DNA of 64,000 nucleotides from DYRB01 sp963802205 (lineage in GTDB: Bacteria; Pseudomonadota; Gammaproteobacteria; Chromatiales; Chromatiaceae): positions 38,074 through 102,073 of the forward strand of contig CAWDHW010000020.1 in the NCBI GenBank assembly GCA_963802205.1, read 5' to 3'. The position numbers and the translations under genes were made by a program. Positions within the stretch are counted from its first letter, which is position 1, and each line of letters opens with the position of its first letter. Below, piece after piece: positions 8,034-16,740 of this stretch. Below the pieces are notes generated by a model. The model searched no databases. It was given only the letters and a program-made list of their open reading frames with translations, and was not told the DNA's origin.

Positions 8034-9914
8034 TTACTGTGACCCATCGCGGACATAGACCTCGACACGACGATTGAGCCGGCTGCCGGCCTTGGTGGCG
8101 TTGTCGCCGATCGGGCGGGCCTCGCCGAGGCCGACGGCCTCCAGACGCTCCGCCGCGATACCGCGCTGAACCAAAACTTGCTTGACGGCATCGGCGCGTG
8201 CCTGTGCCAGGGCCAGGTTGGTCTCCTCGCGCCCCGAGGCATCGGTGTGCCCTTCAATCCGGGCAGTCAACTTGGGGTAATCGGTCATCAGCCGGGCGAT
8301 GCTTTCAATGCTGGGCAGGTCGCCCTTGGGCAGGGTCGCCTTGCTGACGGGGAACTGCATCTCCGTCTCGGCGATGCGCAACAGCATGCCCTGTTCGGTC
8401 TCCTTGGCGCCGATCTCGGAGAATCGGGTGTAGAGGCCGTGCTGATAGGCCAGCGTCTCGCGGTGGGCCTGATCCGAGGCCATACGCGCATCCTCGTTCT
8501 GCTTGCGCTCGACGGCCAGGGTCTGCTCCAGATTGGCGATGCGCCCCTTAGCATCGGCGATCTGCTGCTCCAGGGCGACCTTCTGTTCGGCCGCGGCTTT
8601 GGTCGCGTTGCTCAGGTCCTCCTTGACCCCCGCCAGGGTCTGCTCGGTGTTGGCCAGTTTGCCGTTCAGCTCCGCCACCAGGGTGTCGTGCTTGCTCTGG
8701 AGTGCAGCCAGGGCGGCGGTCTCGGCGGTGAGATCGGCGGTCAAGGTCTGAATGCGGGTGCTGGCCTGACCGATCTCCTCGGCGTGGCTGGCCTTGGCCT
8801 GGGCCAGGTCGCCCTCGAGCTTGGCCTTGAGCGCGGCAGCATCCTTGGCGGCCTGGTCCAGGGCCGCGGCGTGGTTGGCCTCGAGATCGGCTTTCTGCTT
8901 GGCGGCCTGATCCATGGCGGCTGCATGGCTGGCCTCGAGGTCGGTCTTCTGCTTGGCGGCCTGTTCCATGGCGGCAGCATGGCTGGCCTCGAGGTCGGCC
9001 TTTTGCTTGGCGGCCTGGTCCACGGCGGCGTCATGCTTGGCATTCAGGGCCGCGATGTCCATGGTCGCCTTGTCCATCGCGGTGTCGTGACGTGCCTGAA
9101 GCTCGGACAACTCGCCGCGGGTCTGGGTGAGGGTCCCTTGTAGGCCCTCAACCTCCTGGCCGAGATCCGTCATCGCCTGAATCTTCTGCTCGATGGTCTG
9201 GTTGGCGACCGTCAGACGCTCGCCCAACTCGGCCTTGGCGGCCTCCAGGGTAGCGATGGCCTGATGGCTCGCCTCCAGATTTTTCTGGAATCCAGTGAAC
9301 AGTGCGGCACGATCAGGGTCGCTCCCCTCCAAGGCGGTGTGCAGGTCGGCGATGCGGGTATTGGCCTGCGCCGCCAGATCCTGGAGCTTGGCATGGTGTT
9401 GCTGGGCCGCGGCCTCCAATTCCGCCTGGTGGCTGGTGGCGGCGGCGATCTGGGCCTGGTGCAGGCCCTCGATCTGTGCGCCCAGCGCGGTGACCTGCTG
9501 GGTCGCGGCATCGAAGCGACCCTGAAGTTCGGCGTAAGCGTCGGATGCCTTGCGCTGTTCGGCGGTCAGGGCCTCGTTGGCCTGGACGCGCTGGGTCTCC
9601 ATCTCTGCCTTGAGCCCCTGCATGGTCTGGGTCGCCGAATCGATGCGACCGCTGAGGCTCTGGACCTCGACCTGGTGGGTCGTCTTTAGCTGCTCAATGT
9701 CGCCGCGCAGCCCCTGCTCGGTCTGTGCCGCCTTGGCGAGGCCGGACTTGGCATCCGTCAGGCGCTGAGCGCTTTCAGATAGGGCGGTCTTCTGGGTGGC
9801 AATGTTGTCCTTGAGGGTACCGCTGTACCGAAGGTGCAGGGCATAGAGCCCGATCAACGCGAGTAGCAACAACCAGGTCAGGATTTTATAGACGGACGAT
9901 GTCTCTTTTTGCAT
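8034..9914 (-). CDS. OmpA-family protein with N-terminal membrane anchor and long coiled coil
   Basis: 626 residues. A transmembrane segment (about residues 10-30, ILTWLLLLALIGLYAL) anchors the protein in the inner membrane. It is followed by ~450 residues of Ala/Gln/Glu-rich helix, including five 18-residue tandem units (276-365). The C-terminus (about 510-626) is an OmpA-type peptidoglycan-binding domain with IEGHTDASGREETNLALAQARA and LNRRVEVYV. This suggests a periplasm-spanning tether between the inner membrane and peptidoglycan. The gene appears monocistronic, and its cellular role is not known from sequence. Confidence 0.85.
   Translation of the reverse strand: MQKETSSVYKILTWLLLLALIGLYALHLRYSGTLKDNIATQKTALSESAQRLTDAKSGLAKAAQTEQGLRGDIEQLKTTHQVEVQSLSGRIDSATQTMQGLKAEMETQRVQANEALTAEQRKASDAYAELQGRFDAATQQVTALGAQIEGLHQAQIAAATSHQAELEAAAQQHHAKLQDLAAQANTRIADLHTALEGSDPDRAALFTGFQKNLEASHQAIATLEAAKAELGERLTVANQTIEQKIQAMTDLGQEVEGLQGTLTQTRGELSELQARHDTAMDKATMDIAALNAKHDAAVDQAAKQKADLEASHAAAMEQAAKQKTDLEASHAAAMDQAAKQKADLEANHAAALDQAAKDAAALKAKLEGDLAQAKASHAEEIGQASTRIQTLTADLTAETAALAALQSKHDTLVAELNGKLANTEQTLAGVKEDLSNATKAAAEQKVALEQQIADAKGRIANLEQTLAVERKQNEDARMASDQAHRETLAYQHGLYTRFSEIGAKETEQGMLLRIAETEMQFPVSKATLPKGDLPSIESIARLMTDYPKLTARIEGHTDASGREETNLALAQARADAVKQVLVQRGIAAERLEAVGLGEARPIGDNATKAGSRLNRRVEVYVRDGSQ
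8820..9089 (-). repeat. five tandem 54-bp units encoding 18-residue helical repeats
   Basis: Within the OmpA-type gene, residues 276-365 are five consecutive 18-residue units of the pattern HAAAMDQAAKQKADLEAS. Units 2-4 are nearly identical and units 1 and 5 diverge. Eighteen residues equal five alpha-helical turns, so each unit repeats on the same helix face. The near-identity of the DNA units suggests recent expansion and possible length variation. Confidence 0.85.
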
Positions 9915-10182
9915 GAGGTGCTCCTTTGGGGTGGCCGTTGGGGGGGTGCCCCTGAATGCCCGACTGCGCCGGCCAGGTGCCAGGTTCGCTTCAAGCGGCC
10001 TGGATCGACGCGGGTTGTCGTTATTGTGTGGTGGCGGGCAGCCTGGCCCAGCTTCGCCGGAACCCGCTGCCCAGCGGGCTTTTTACCATAAATGGGCTGC
10101 GCCAATGCGGCGGAATTGGCCCCGGTTGCTCGCGCTGGTGCCGGCGTGTCACCCGGCGCGGAGGTGTTCCTGGCCAGCCCAA
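9915..10182. other. intergenic region between the hydrogenase terminator and the OmpA-type gene
   Basis: About 270 bases without a gene. This should hold the promoter of the minus-strand OmpA-type gene, but I found no convincing -35/-10 pair. A small hairpin (CCCGCT-gccc-AGCGGG followed by CTTTTT) points along the plus strand, where no upstream gene exists. Confidence 0.4.
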
Positions 10183-10215
10183 CAAAAGGGCCGCACCGGT
10201 TGCCCGGTGCGGCCC
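10183..10215 (-). terminator. Rho-independent terminator of the hydrogenase operon
   Basis: On the minus strand GGGCCGCACCGG pairs perfectly with CCGGTGCGGCCC (12 bp, GCAA loop), followed by TTTTGTT. It lies about 85 bases after the hynL stop. Confidence 0.85.
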
Positions 10216-10224
10216 CGTGGCTTG

Positions 10225-10250
10225 TGGGCGCGGGCAAGCCCGCCCCTACG
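10225..10250. repeat. short palindromic intergenic repeat (GTAGGGGCGGGC type)
   Basis: GTGGGCGCGGGCAAGCCCGC followed by CCCTACG forms a GCGGGC/GCCCGC hairpin between hynL and its terminator. It looks like a REP-type element, but no second copy of this variant was found in the window. Confidence 0.4.
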
Positions 10251-10297
10251 TATCTGCCACAACGACGCGTCTGTCTGCTGTGAAGCGTCGCGAGTTA

Positions 10298-12076
10298 TCA
10301 GGTGACCTTGACCTCGATCCGGGCGCCGGTCTCCGGGTCGGAGACATGCACGGCGCAGGCGATGCAGGGGTCGAAGGAGTGGATGGTGCGCAGGATCTCC
10401 AGCGGCTGGTTGATGTCGGCGAGCTGGTGGTTGTGCTGCAGGGCCGCCTCGTAGGCCCCGGGGACGCCCTTGGGGTCGCGCGGCCCGGCGTTCCAGGTGG
10501 AGGGAACTACCGCCTGGTAGTTGTGGATCTTGCCGTTCTCGATCACGATCCAGTGCCCCAGGGCGCCGCGCGGGGCCTCCATGAAGCCGGCCCCCTTGGC
10601 GTGGCTCGGCCAGGTGGACGGGTCCCAGAGGGTGTCGTTGAAGGTCCTGGTGTCGCCGTGCTTGATATTGGCGATGAGGCTGTTGTACCAGCCCTGCATG
10701 GAGTCGGCGACGATCTTGGTCTCCAGGGTGCGGGCGGCGGTCCTCCCCAGGGTGGAGAACAGGGCCGTGACCGGAACGTCCAGCTTGGTCAGGGTCATGT
10801 TGACCAGTTCCTTGGTCTGCTCGTGCCCCGTGGCATAGAGCATCAGGACGCGGGCCAGAGGCCCGACCTCTACCGAGTGCCCCTTCCAGCGCGGGGCCTT
10901 GAGCCAGGTGTAGCCGTCATCGACATTGAGTTGGGTATAGGGGGGCTTGACCCCGCCGCGCCCGTCGTAGTTGAAGGTCGTCTCGCCGGCATAGGGGTGC
11001 AGGCCCTTGTCCTTGCCGCCCTCGTAGTCGTACCAGGAGTGGGACACGAACTCCTGGATCTGGCTGTCGTCGTGCAGATCCACCTCGTGGATCTTACCGA
11101 GGTCGCGATTGAGGATGGCACCGCGGGGGAAGAGGAGCTTCGAGCTGTCTCCCGGCAGACCGGTCTCCGGCAGGTCGCCGTAGCACAGGAAGTTGCCCAG
11201 GCCCTCGCCGCGGCTGCCCCAATCCTTGTAGAAGCTGGCGATGGCCAGGGTATCGGGGACATAGACCTGGTCCACGAACTGGACCATGGTCGAGATGATG
11301 CTCTGGACCTCGGCCAGTCTCTTGGAGTTGATGGCGGAGTCTGAGTTGAGGTCGATGGGGCTGCCCACGCCGCCGACGACGAAGTTCGGATGCGGGTTCT
11401 TGCCGCCGAAAATGGCATGCAGCCGAGCCACCTCGCGCTGCCAGGCCAGCGCCTCCAGGTAGTGGGCCACCGCCATCAGGTTGGCCTCGGGCGGCAACTT
11501 GTAGGCCGGGTGGCCCCAGTAGCCGTTGGCGAAAATGCCGAGCTGGCCGGACTCCACGAAGGATTTGATGCGTTTCTGAACATCGGCGAAGTAGCCGGGG
11601 GAAGATTTCGACCAACTGCTGATGGACTGGGCCAGGTCGGAGGTCGCCTTGGGGTCGGCGCTCAGGCTGCTGACCACATCCACCCAGTCCAGGGCATGCA
11701 AGTGGTAGAAGTGCATGACGTGGTCATGCACGTACTGGGCACCGATCATCAGGTTGCGGATGAGATTGGCGTTGGCGGGGACCTCGTACTTGAGGGCGTC
11801 CTCCACCGCGCGCACCGACGCGATTCCATGGACCAGGGTGCAGACACCACAGATGCGTTGGGCGAAGGCCCAGGCGTCGCGTGGGTCGCGTCCCTTCAGG
11901 ATGGTTTCGATCCCGCGCACCATGGTCCCGGAGGAATAGGCCTGGGCGATGTTGGCACCGTCCATTTGGGCCTCGATGCGCAGGTGTCCCTCGATGCGGG
12001 TGATCGGATCTACGACGATGCGTTGACTCGCTGCACCTTGGCTCGTGGCGCCTTGATTGATGGCACTTTCACTCAT
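10298..12076 (-). CDS. hynL: [NiFe] hydrogenase large subunit
   Basis: 592 residues. This subunit carries the NiFe(CN)2CO site that oxidises or produces H2. The four Ni-binding cysteines are visible: Cys76/Cys79 in RICGVC and Cys571/Cys574 in DPCIAC. His577 is the expected last mature residue, so the protease encoded at 15915 should remove the final 15 residues. VDPITRIEGHLR is the conserved N-terminal box. It is the last gene of the hynS-isp1-isp2-hynL set, 70 bases after isp2. The small and large subunits separated by isp genes match the layout known from Thiocapsa and Allochromatium. Confidence 0.97.
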   Translation of the reverse strand: MSESAINQGATSQGAASQRIVVDPITRIEGHLRIEAQMDGANIAQAYSSGTMVRGIETILKGRDPRDAWAFAQRICGVCTLVHGIASVRAVEDALKYEVPANANLIRNLMIGAQYVHDHVMHFYHLHALDWVDVVSSLSADPKATSDLAQSISSWSKSSPGYFADVQKRIKSFVESGQLGIFANGYWGHPAYKLPPEANLMAVAHYLEALAWQREVARLHAIFGGKNPHPNFVVGGVGSPIDLNSDSAINSKRLAEVQSIISTMVQFVDQVYVPDTLAIASFYKDWGSRGEGLGNFLCYGDLPETGLPGDSSKLLFPRGAILNRDLGKIHEVDLHDDSQIQEFVSHSWYDYEGGKDKGLHPYAGETTFNYDGRGGVKPPYTQLNVDDGYTWLKAPRWKGHSVEVGPLARVLMLYATGHEQTKELVNMTLTKLDVPVTALFSTLGRTAARTLETKIVADSMQGWYNSLIANIKHGDTRTFNDTLWDPSTWPSHAKGAGFMEAPRGALGHWIVIENGKIHNYQAVVPSTWNAGPRDPKGVPGAYEAALQHNHQLADINQPLEILRTIHSFDPCIACAVHVSDPETGARIEVKVT

Positions 12077-12146
12077 GGTGTCTGCTCTCCAGCGCGGGGC
12101 CTTAAGTCAGGCCCCGGGTTCATTGACGGGTGGCGGGCGACCGGCA

Positions 12147-13421
12147 TCAGGCCTTGGGGCCCTTATCGACCAGATGATCGGCGATCATCTCGGTCAGACC
12201 GACCACCGGGATGTCCATGTTGAAGGTCTCCAGACCCTCTTCGAGCTGGGTCCGGCAAGTCGCACACATGGTGACCATGCGGTCGGGCTCGACCTCTTCG
12301 ATCTGGGCCTTTTTGCGCTTGAAGGCGGCCATCTTGAGGGGCTCGGCCCGCTCGTTGCTGCTCACCCCGCCGCCGGCACCGCAGCACCACTGATACACGC
12401 CGTGCTCCTTGAGGTCGACGAAGTTCTCCGCCACCAGGTCCATGAGGTTGCGCTGCTGCTGGATGCAGCCACTCTTGCGGGCCAGATTGCACGGGTCGTG
12501 CATGGTCAGACGATCCGTCTCCATTCCCTCAGTCTGTAAGCGGCCGGAGGCGCGCAACTGGTCCAGGACCTCGATGATGTGGAAGACGTGGAAGGGGTAG
12601 GCCCGTCCGATCAAGTTCGGCCCCTCCCAGCGGATGGCGGTGTAGGCATGGCCGCACTCCGGGCTGATGACGTTCTTGACCTTGAGCTTGGCCGCGGCGC
12701 TGACCACGCGCTCCACCAGTTCGGCGGCGATGTCCTTGGAGCCGATCTGAATACCGGCGTTGGTCGCCTCGAAGCAGTCCTTGCTCAGGGTCCAGCTCAC
12801 CCCCGCATGGTCGAAGATCTTGGTGATGGCCTCGAGGTACTCGGGGAAGTTGATGATCTCCATGGATGAGAGCAGGACCAGGTAGTCCACCCCCGCCTTG
12901 TCCACCGGCACCTCGAGTCCGCTGCTGCCCTCGACGTGCTTGATCTGCACATCCAGGGTCTTCCATTGCAGACCCATGGGACTGCCGGTGCGCAGGGCCC
13001 GACCGGCGGCGCCGACCAGACCCTCCGGGGCATGACCGGAGGCGACCATGCCCTCGCGGGACTTGCGGATCATGTACTGGAGGTCATTACCCACCGGGCA
13101 GACCACAGAGCAGCGCCCGCACATGGAGCAGGAGTCGTAGAGCAACTCCTCCCAATCCGCGAGCATCTGGTCGGTGACCTTCTTGCTCAGGCCCAGGGTG
13201 GACTTGATCCGACCCCACAAGGTGAATTCGGACTCCCACACCAGGCGAAGCGGTTCGAGCTTGCGGATTGGGGTGTACTTGGGATCGCCGGTCTCGGTGC
13301 AGAACGGGCAGGCGGTAGCGCACAACCCACAGTGGACGCAGCTCGAGAAGAAGGCCGCGACAGGCGCGTCGATCTCCGCGCGCAGGGCCGCAAGCCCGCG
13401 TTCCAGTGATAGCTCGCTCAT
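12147..13421 (-). CDS. isp2: hydrogenase-linked Fe-S protein Isp2 (HdrD-like)
   Basis: 424 residues. The N-terminal part has two 4Fe-4S motifs, CVHCGLCATACP (near residue 28) and CSMCGRCSVVCPVG. The C-terminal half has two CCG/heterodisulfide-reductase-type segments, including WCCGAGGGVS. The layout is that of HdrD/DsrK-type cytoplasmic electron-transfer proteins, and Isp2 is known to link HynSL electronically to Isp1. The ATG overlaps the isp1 stop (13418-13421), so the two are translationally coupled. The frame is open further upstream inside isp1, but that part is a shadow. Confidence 0.93.
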   Translation of the reverse strand: MSELSLERGLAALRAEIDAPVAAFFSSCVHCGLCATACPFCTETGDPKYTPIRKLEPLRLVWESEFTLWGRIKSTLGLSKKVTDQMLADWEELLYDSCSMCGRCSVVCPVGNDLQYMIRKSREGMVASGHAPEGLVGAAGRALRTGSPMGLQWKTLDVQIKHVEGSSGLEVPVDKAGVDYLVLLSSMEIINFPEYLEAITKIFDHAGVSWTLSKDCFEATNAGIQIGSKDIAAELVERVVSAAAKLKVKNVISPECGHAYTAIRWEGPNLIGRAYPFHVFHIIEVLDQLRASGRLQTEGMETDRLTMHDPCNLARKSGCIQQQRNLMDLVAENFVDLKEHGVYQWCCGAGGGVSSNERAEPLKMAAFKRKKAQIEEVEPDRMVTMCATCRTQLEEGLETFNMDIPVVGLTEMIADHLVDKGPKA

Positions 13422-14080
13422 GACTGAACCCCCTTGCGACCGAAGATGGCGCCGTTGTACCAGCGGGCGATGAAGGCGGTAAAGACGTGGGTCAGCTTGG
13501 TAAACGGAAACACCACCAGGAAAAGCTCCGCCGACAGGATGTGCAGCCCCAGGCCCAGGGGGTAAGGGTTGACCAGTCGGTGATAGGCGAGATAGCCGGT
13601 GAGCACGGGGAGGAAGGTGACGGCCCACACCAGGTAGTCCTCAGGGGTGCTGATAAACCGCTTGACCGGGTGCGACAGCCGGTGAACCAGGGCGGCAATC
13701 AGGCCGAGGATGGTAATGGCGGTGATCGCATCCACGACCGGGTTGGGCAGCCCGGGCCAGGAGATCCCCAGAACCGACTTGAACAACTCTACATGGGGGA
13801 TGAACAGCAGCAGTGCGACGAGGAAGCCGATGTGCCAGACCCAGCCGAGCGTCACATCGAACGGCGCCCGGGCGAAGGTCCCGGGGTCGGCCAGGGTGCG
13901 GGTGAACATCGTCTTGAAGCCGGGGCCCCACTCGGTGCCCTTGGGCTCGGCATAGTTGACCTTGCGCCCGAGCATGAAGATCTCGACGAGGCGCACCGCC
14001 ATCCCAAAGGTGAAGATGGCCACCGCCCAGTTGAAGCCTGGGCCCTTGACCCACAACAGGAAACCCATAGGGTCGCTCAT
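13418..14080 (-). CDS. isp1: hydrogenase-linked cytochrome b-type membrane protein Isp1 (NarI/HdrE-like)
   Basis: 220 residues from the start MSDPMGFLLWVKGPG. Several hydrophobic segments are visible (FNWAVAIFTFGMAV, WHIGFLVALLLFIP, AITAITILGLIAAL, YLVWAVTFLPVLTG, and a C-terminal ELFLVVFPFTKL). Paired His residues (for example WHIGF, HVELF, HILSAE, KLTH) could hold heme b, as in NarI/DsrM. It should pass electrons between HynSL/Isp2 and quinone. It overlaps hynS (14077-14080) and isp2 (13418-13421) by four bases each, a tightly coupled three-gene block. Confidence 0.92.
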   Translation of the reverse strand: MSDPMGFLLWVKGPGFNWAVAIFTFGMAVRLVEIFMLGRKVNYAEPKGTEWGPGFKTMFTRTLADPGTFARAPFDVTLGWVWHIGFLVALLLFIPHVELFKSVLGISWPGLPNPVVDAITAITILGLIAALVHRLSHPVKRFISTPEDYLVWAVTFLPVLTGYLAYHRLVNPYPLGLGLHILSAELFLVVFPFTKLTHVFTAFIARWYNGAIFGRKGVQS

Positions 14081-15186
14081 GGCGTCTCCTCCAATTTTGC
14101 TTCGAGTTCTTCGATTTTGACCGGCTGGCGTTGCGCCACGCTGGCCGCTTTCGCTTTGATGCTCATGGCTGCGAGGGCGCCACCGGCAATGGCACCGGCG
14201 ACCCCCGCCACCACGACGGTGGAGCCGGCCCCGGGGAGCGGGGTCGAGAGCGGACTGTAGAAGCCGCCGGCATCCCAGAACTTGGGCTCGGAGCAGCCCA
14301 GGCACGGATGCCCGGACTCCACCGGCCAACTGGTGCCGGAGTTCCAGCGCATGGTGGCGCAGGCGTTGTAGGTGCTCGGCCCCTTGCAGCCCAGGCGATA
14401 CAGGCACCAGCCCTTGCGCGCCCCTTCGTCGTCGAAGGACTCGGCAAACAGGCCCTTGTCATAGAAGGGCCGGCGGTAGCAGCGGTCGTGGATGGACTGA
14501 CCGTAGAAAGCAAGCGGCCTATGGTACTGGTCGAGCTCTGGTAGCTTGCCGAAGACCAGGTATTGGGCCAGGACGCCGGTGATGACCATGGGCAGGGGCG
14601 GACAGCCGGAGACATTGATCACCGGTTTGTCCTTGACCACGTCCATCACCGAGACCGCGCCGGTGGGGTTGGGGTTGGCGGCCGGCAGGCCGCCGAAGGC
14701 GGCGCAGGTGCCCATCGCGACCACCGCTTTTGCCCCAGCCACCGCCTCCATCAGCATCTGGTAGTTGCTGATGCCGGCAATGGTGGAGTAGCCGGGATTC
14801 ATGTCCGGACCGGGCAGGGAGCCGTCCACGATGAGCAGATACTCGCCGTGGTTCTCCTTCATCGCCTGCTCGCGGGCGGCCTCGGCCTGGTGCCCGGCGG
14901 CGGCCTGGAGGGTGTGGTGATAGTCCAGGGAGATGACGTCGAGGATGAGGTCCTCCACGGTCGGCGCAAAGCTGCGAGTGAGGGACTCGGTGCAGCCGGT
15001 GCACTCCTGGAAGGACAACCAGATCACCGACGGCCGTCGCGCCCGTTCCAGAGCGGCGGCGATAACCGGTGCCATGGACGGCGGCAGCGCCATCATCGAG
15101 GCGGTGGCGGCACAGAACTTGAGGAAGCCGCGGCGCGACACCCCATGTTCTCGCAGGCTCTCGCCCAGGGTCTTACGTGAGGCCAT
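14077..15186 (-). CDS. hynS: [NiFe] hydrogenase small subunit, Tat-exported
   Basis: 369 residues. The N-terminus carries a twin-arginine signal (SRRGFLKF, residues 17-24) that exports the folded HynSL dimer. The Fe-S cluster motifs are present: ECTGCTES and GTCAAFGG (proximal), and ESGHPCLGCSEPKFWD (distal/medial). A C-terminal hydrophobic Ala/Gly helix (about 325-345) probably anchors the protein in the membrane, followed by a charged tail. A strong GGAGGGAG ribosome site precedes the ATG. It is the first structural gene of the operon, 8 bases after the HupH-like gene. Confidence 0.97.
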   Translation of the reverse strand: MASRKTLGESLREHGVSRRGFLKFCAATASMMALPPSMAPVIAAALERARRPSVIWLSFQECTGCTESLTRSFAPTVEDLILDVISLDYHHTLQAAAGHQAEAAREQAMKENHGEYLLIVDGSLPGPDMNPGYSTIAGISNYQMLMEAVAGAKAVVAMGTCAAFGGLPAANPNPTGAVSVMDVVKDKPVINVSGCPPLPMVITGVLAQYLVFGKLPELDQYHRPLAFYGQSIHDRCYRRPFYDKGLFAESFDDEGARKGWCLYRLGCKGPSTYNACATMRWNSGTSWPVESGHPCLGCSEPKFWDAGGFYSPLSTPLPGAGSTVVVAGVAGAIAGGALAAMSIKAKAASVAQRQPVKIEELEAKLEETP

Positions 15187-15194
15187 TCTCCCTC

Positions 15195-15644
15195 CTAAGC
15201 GGTTGTCGGGGATGGACGGGGGATGTCGGCATCGGGCCCAAGGCGGGCATCGAGCCTGTAGAGCGCGTCGGCGATATCCGCACCCTGGGAGCGCAGGATC
15301 TCGGGGACGCTGGAGATTTCGATGTGCAGGGCGAGACGCTCGTCGGTCGCATTGCGATGGTCCACCAGCCAGACACCGGGGAAATTGCTCTCCCAGACCC
15401 TGGTGGGCCCGAGGGCCTCGATGTGCGCGGTAACCTCGCCCTGGCCGAGGATGGCCAGCAGTCGCGCCTCGTCGCCGGGCCCGAAGGGCAGGGCGTGCAG
15501 GTCGATGACGGTGGTCTCGCCGGTCTCCGCCAAACGGCCCAGGCCGTGGCGGACCTCATGCAGTATGGGTAGGGCATTGCCCCAGTCGGCAGGGTCTGGC
15601 TCGCGCTCGGCCACAACGACCTTTATGGCGTTCAACCCGCTCAT
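15195..15644 (-). CDS. HupH/HyaF C-terminal-domain hydrogenase expression protein
   Basis: 149 residues resembling the C-terminal domain of HupH/HyaF: PILHEVRHGLGRLAETGE, TVIDLHALPFGPGDEARLL and FPGVWLVDHRNA followed by VPEILRSQ. In other bacteria these accessory proteins help assemble the small subunit Fe-S clusters, especially in the presence of O2. Full HupH is roughly twice as long, so this appears to be a one-domain version. It lies 8 bases upstream of hynS, so it probably starts the hydrogenase transcript. Confidence 0.8.
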   Translation of the reverse strand: MSGLNAIKVVVAEREPDPADWGNALPILHEVRHGLGRLAETGETTVIDLHALPFGPGDEARLLAILGQGEVTAHIEALGPTRVWESNFPGVWLVDHRNATDERLALHIEISSVPEILRSQGADIADALYRLDARLGPDADIPRPSPTTA

Positions 15645-15914
15645 AAAACAGCTCCGGATGCGGATTTGGCGCAGTGTAGGCAGTCCCGGCCCTGGCGGGG
15701 TTGACGCAGCGCAACAGAATCGAATTCTGATGGGCCCGGGAATTGACCGTGGGAGCAGAGGACTGGCATGGCCGACGGATGCCTCTGGAAAACAAGCCGC
15801 TAAGTGATTTCAAGAAACCGGTAAAATAATAGACTACTCATCCGAAAGCCGCGAACCGGTGCCTGAGGTTCTGTGATGGGGGCACCCCGAGTGTGACCCC
15901 TTCGGATGGCGACC
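15645..15914. other. intergenic region between the HupH-like gene and hydrogenase protease gene
   Basis: About 270 bases without a recognisable gene. It should contain the promoter of the minus-strand HupH-hynS-isp operon. I looked for a sigma-54 (TGGC-N-TTGC) element and did not find a convincing one. Confidence 0.4.
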
Positions 15915-16394
15915 TTAGGTCAGGCCCTCGGCGTCCCAGCGCGCCATCAGGCCGCGGGCCTGGGCCATGGCCTCGGCCACGGCCGCCTCCACCGCCGGGG
16001 TCAAGGTGCTGCCCCAGTCCACCAGGGTGGGTTCGATACCGATCAGGGCGCGGTGGGCGGGCAGGGTGTCGGTGAGTCGGGCGATGTCAAAGAGATCGGC
16101 GAGGCTGACCTCGTGGACGGTCTTGGCGTTGAGGCTCAACTGCCGGTCCATAGCCTCCCCCTCGAAGACCCGCACCGTGCCGGGGGCAGCACCCATGGCG
16201 GCGGCGTCCACCACAATCAGGCGCGGGGATTCGGCGATGGGGCCGGCGAGGGTGAAGCTCAGGGTACCGCCGTCCAGATATCGCACGGCTTCGCTCGAGT
16301 CCTCGGCCTCCATGCGCTGGACCACGATGGGGCCGACCGCCTCGTCGGTCATCAGGGTGTTGCCGAGGCCGAGGATCAGGGTGTTTGCGGTCAA
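15915..16394 (-). CDS. hynD: hydrogenase maturation protease (HyaD/HoxM family)
   Basis: 159 residues from the TTG start LTANTLILGLGNTLM. This nickel-dependent endopeptidase should clip the C-terminus of HynL after NiFe insertion. Candidate metal ligands are Glu in MTDEAVGP, Asp in VVDAAAMG and His in VHEVSLADLF. The longer frame to 16559 would overlap hypC and lacks family similarity. The TTG at 16394 has a GGAG sequence 8 bases upstream, which decides the start; ATG 16442 is the main alternative. It is divergent from hypC with a 79-base gap. Confidence 0.88.
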   Translation of the reverse strand: MTANTLILGLGNTLMTDEAVGPIVVQRMEAEDSSEAVRYLDGGTLSFTLAGPIAESPRLIVVDAAAMGAAPGTVRVFEGEAMDRQLSLNAKTVHEVSLADLFDIARLTDTLPAHRALIGIEPTLVDWGSTLTPAVEAAVAEAMAQARGLMARWDAEGLT

Positions 16395-16473
16395 GGGCTT
16401 GGCTCCGGGGCGGCGGCGCCGTCTGGCGGTCCGCAAACCGTTCATCGATTCAATGAGTTGAGAGGTCGCTTCC

Positions 16474-16716
16474 ATGTGTCTCGGCATTCCCATGCAGGTC
16501 CAATCCATTGACGGCCTCATGGCCCACTGCGAGGCCAAGGGCGTGGAACGGGAGGCCAACCTCCTGATGTTGGAGGCCGACGGCGTTGCCGTGGGTGACT
16601 ATGTGGTCGTTCACCTGGGCTACGCCATGAACAAGATCAGCCCCGAAGAGGCCCTGGCCGCCTGGGAGATCTACGACCAGATGCTGGCGGCGGAGGACGC
16701 GACGGGGCCTGTCTGA
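16474..16716 (+). CDS. hypC: hydrogenase assembly chaperone HypC/HupF family
   Basis: 80 residues starting MCLGIPMQV. The Cys2 in the MCxGIP motif is the conserved residue that carries the Fe(CN)2CO unit with HypD and docks to the large subunit precursor. The rest (VGDYVVVHLGYAMNKISPEEA) is typical. It is divergent from the protease gene, and both serve HynL maturation. HypA/B/D/E/F are not in this window. Confidence 0.95.
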   Translation: MCLGIPMQVQSIDGLMAHCEAKGVEREANLLMLEADGVAVGDYVVVHLGYAMNKISPEEALAAWEIYDQMLAAEDATGPV

Positions 16717-16740
16717 CCCCTGTCGCGGGGCGGTCCGGCC

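Noticed and set aside
10058..10086. Plus-strand hairpin with CTTTTT as a terminator
   Set aside because: No plus-strand gene lies upstream; genes on both sides are on the minus strand.
15645..15914. Sigma-54 promoter for the hydrogenase operon
   Set aside because: I looked on the minus strand for TGGC-N-TTGC with correct spacing and found none convincing.
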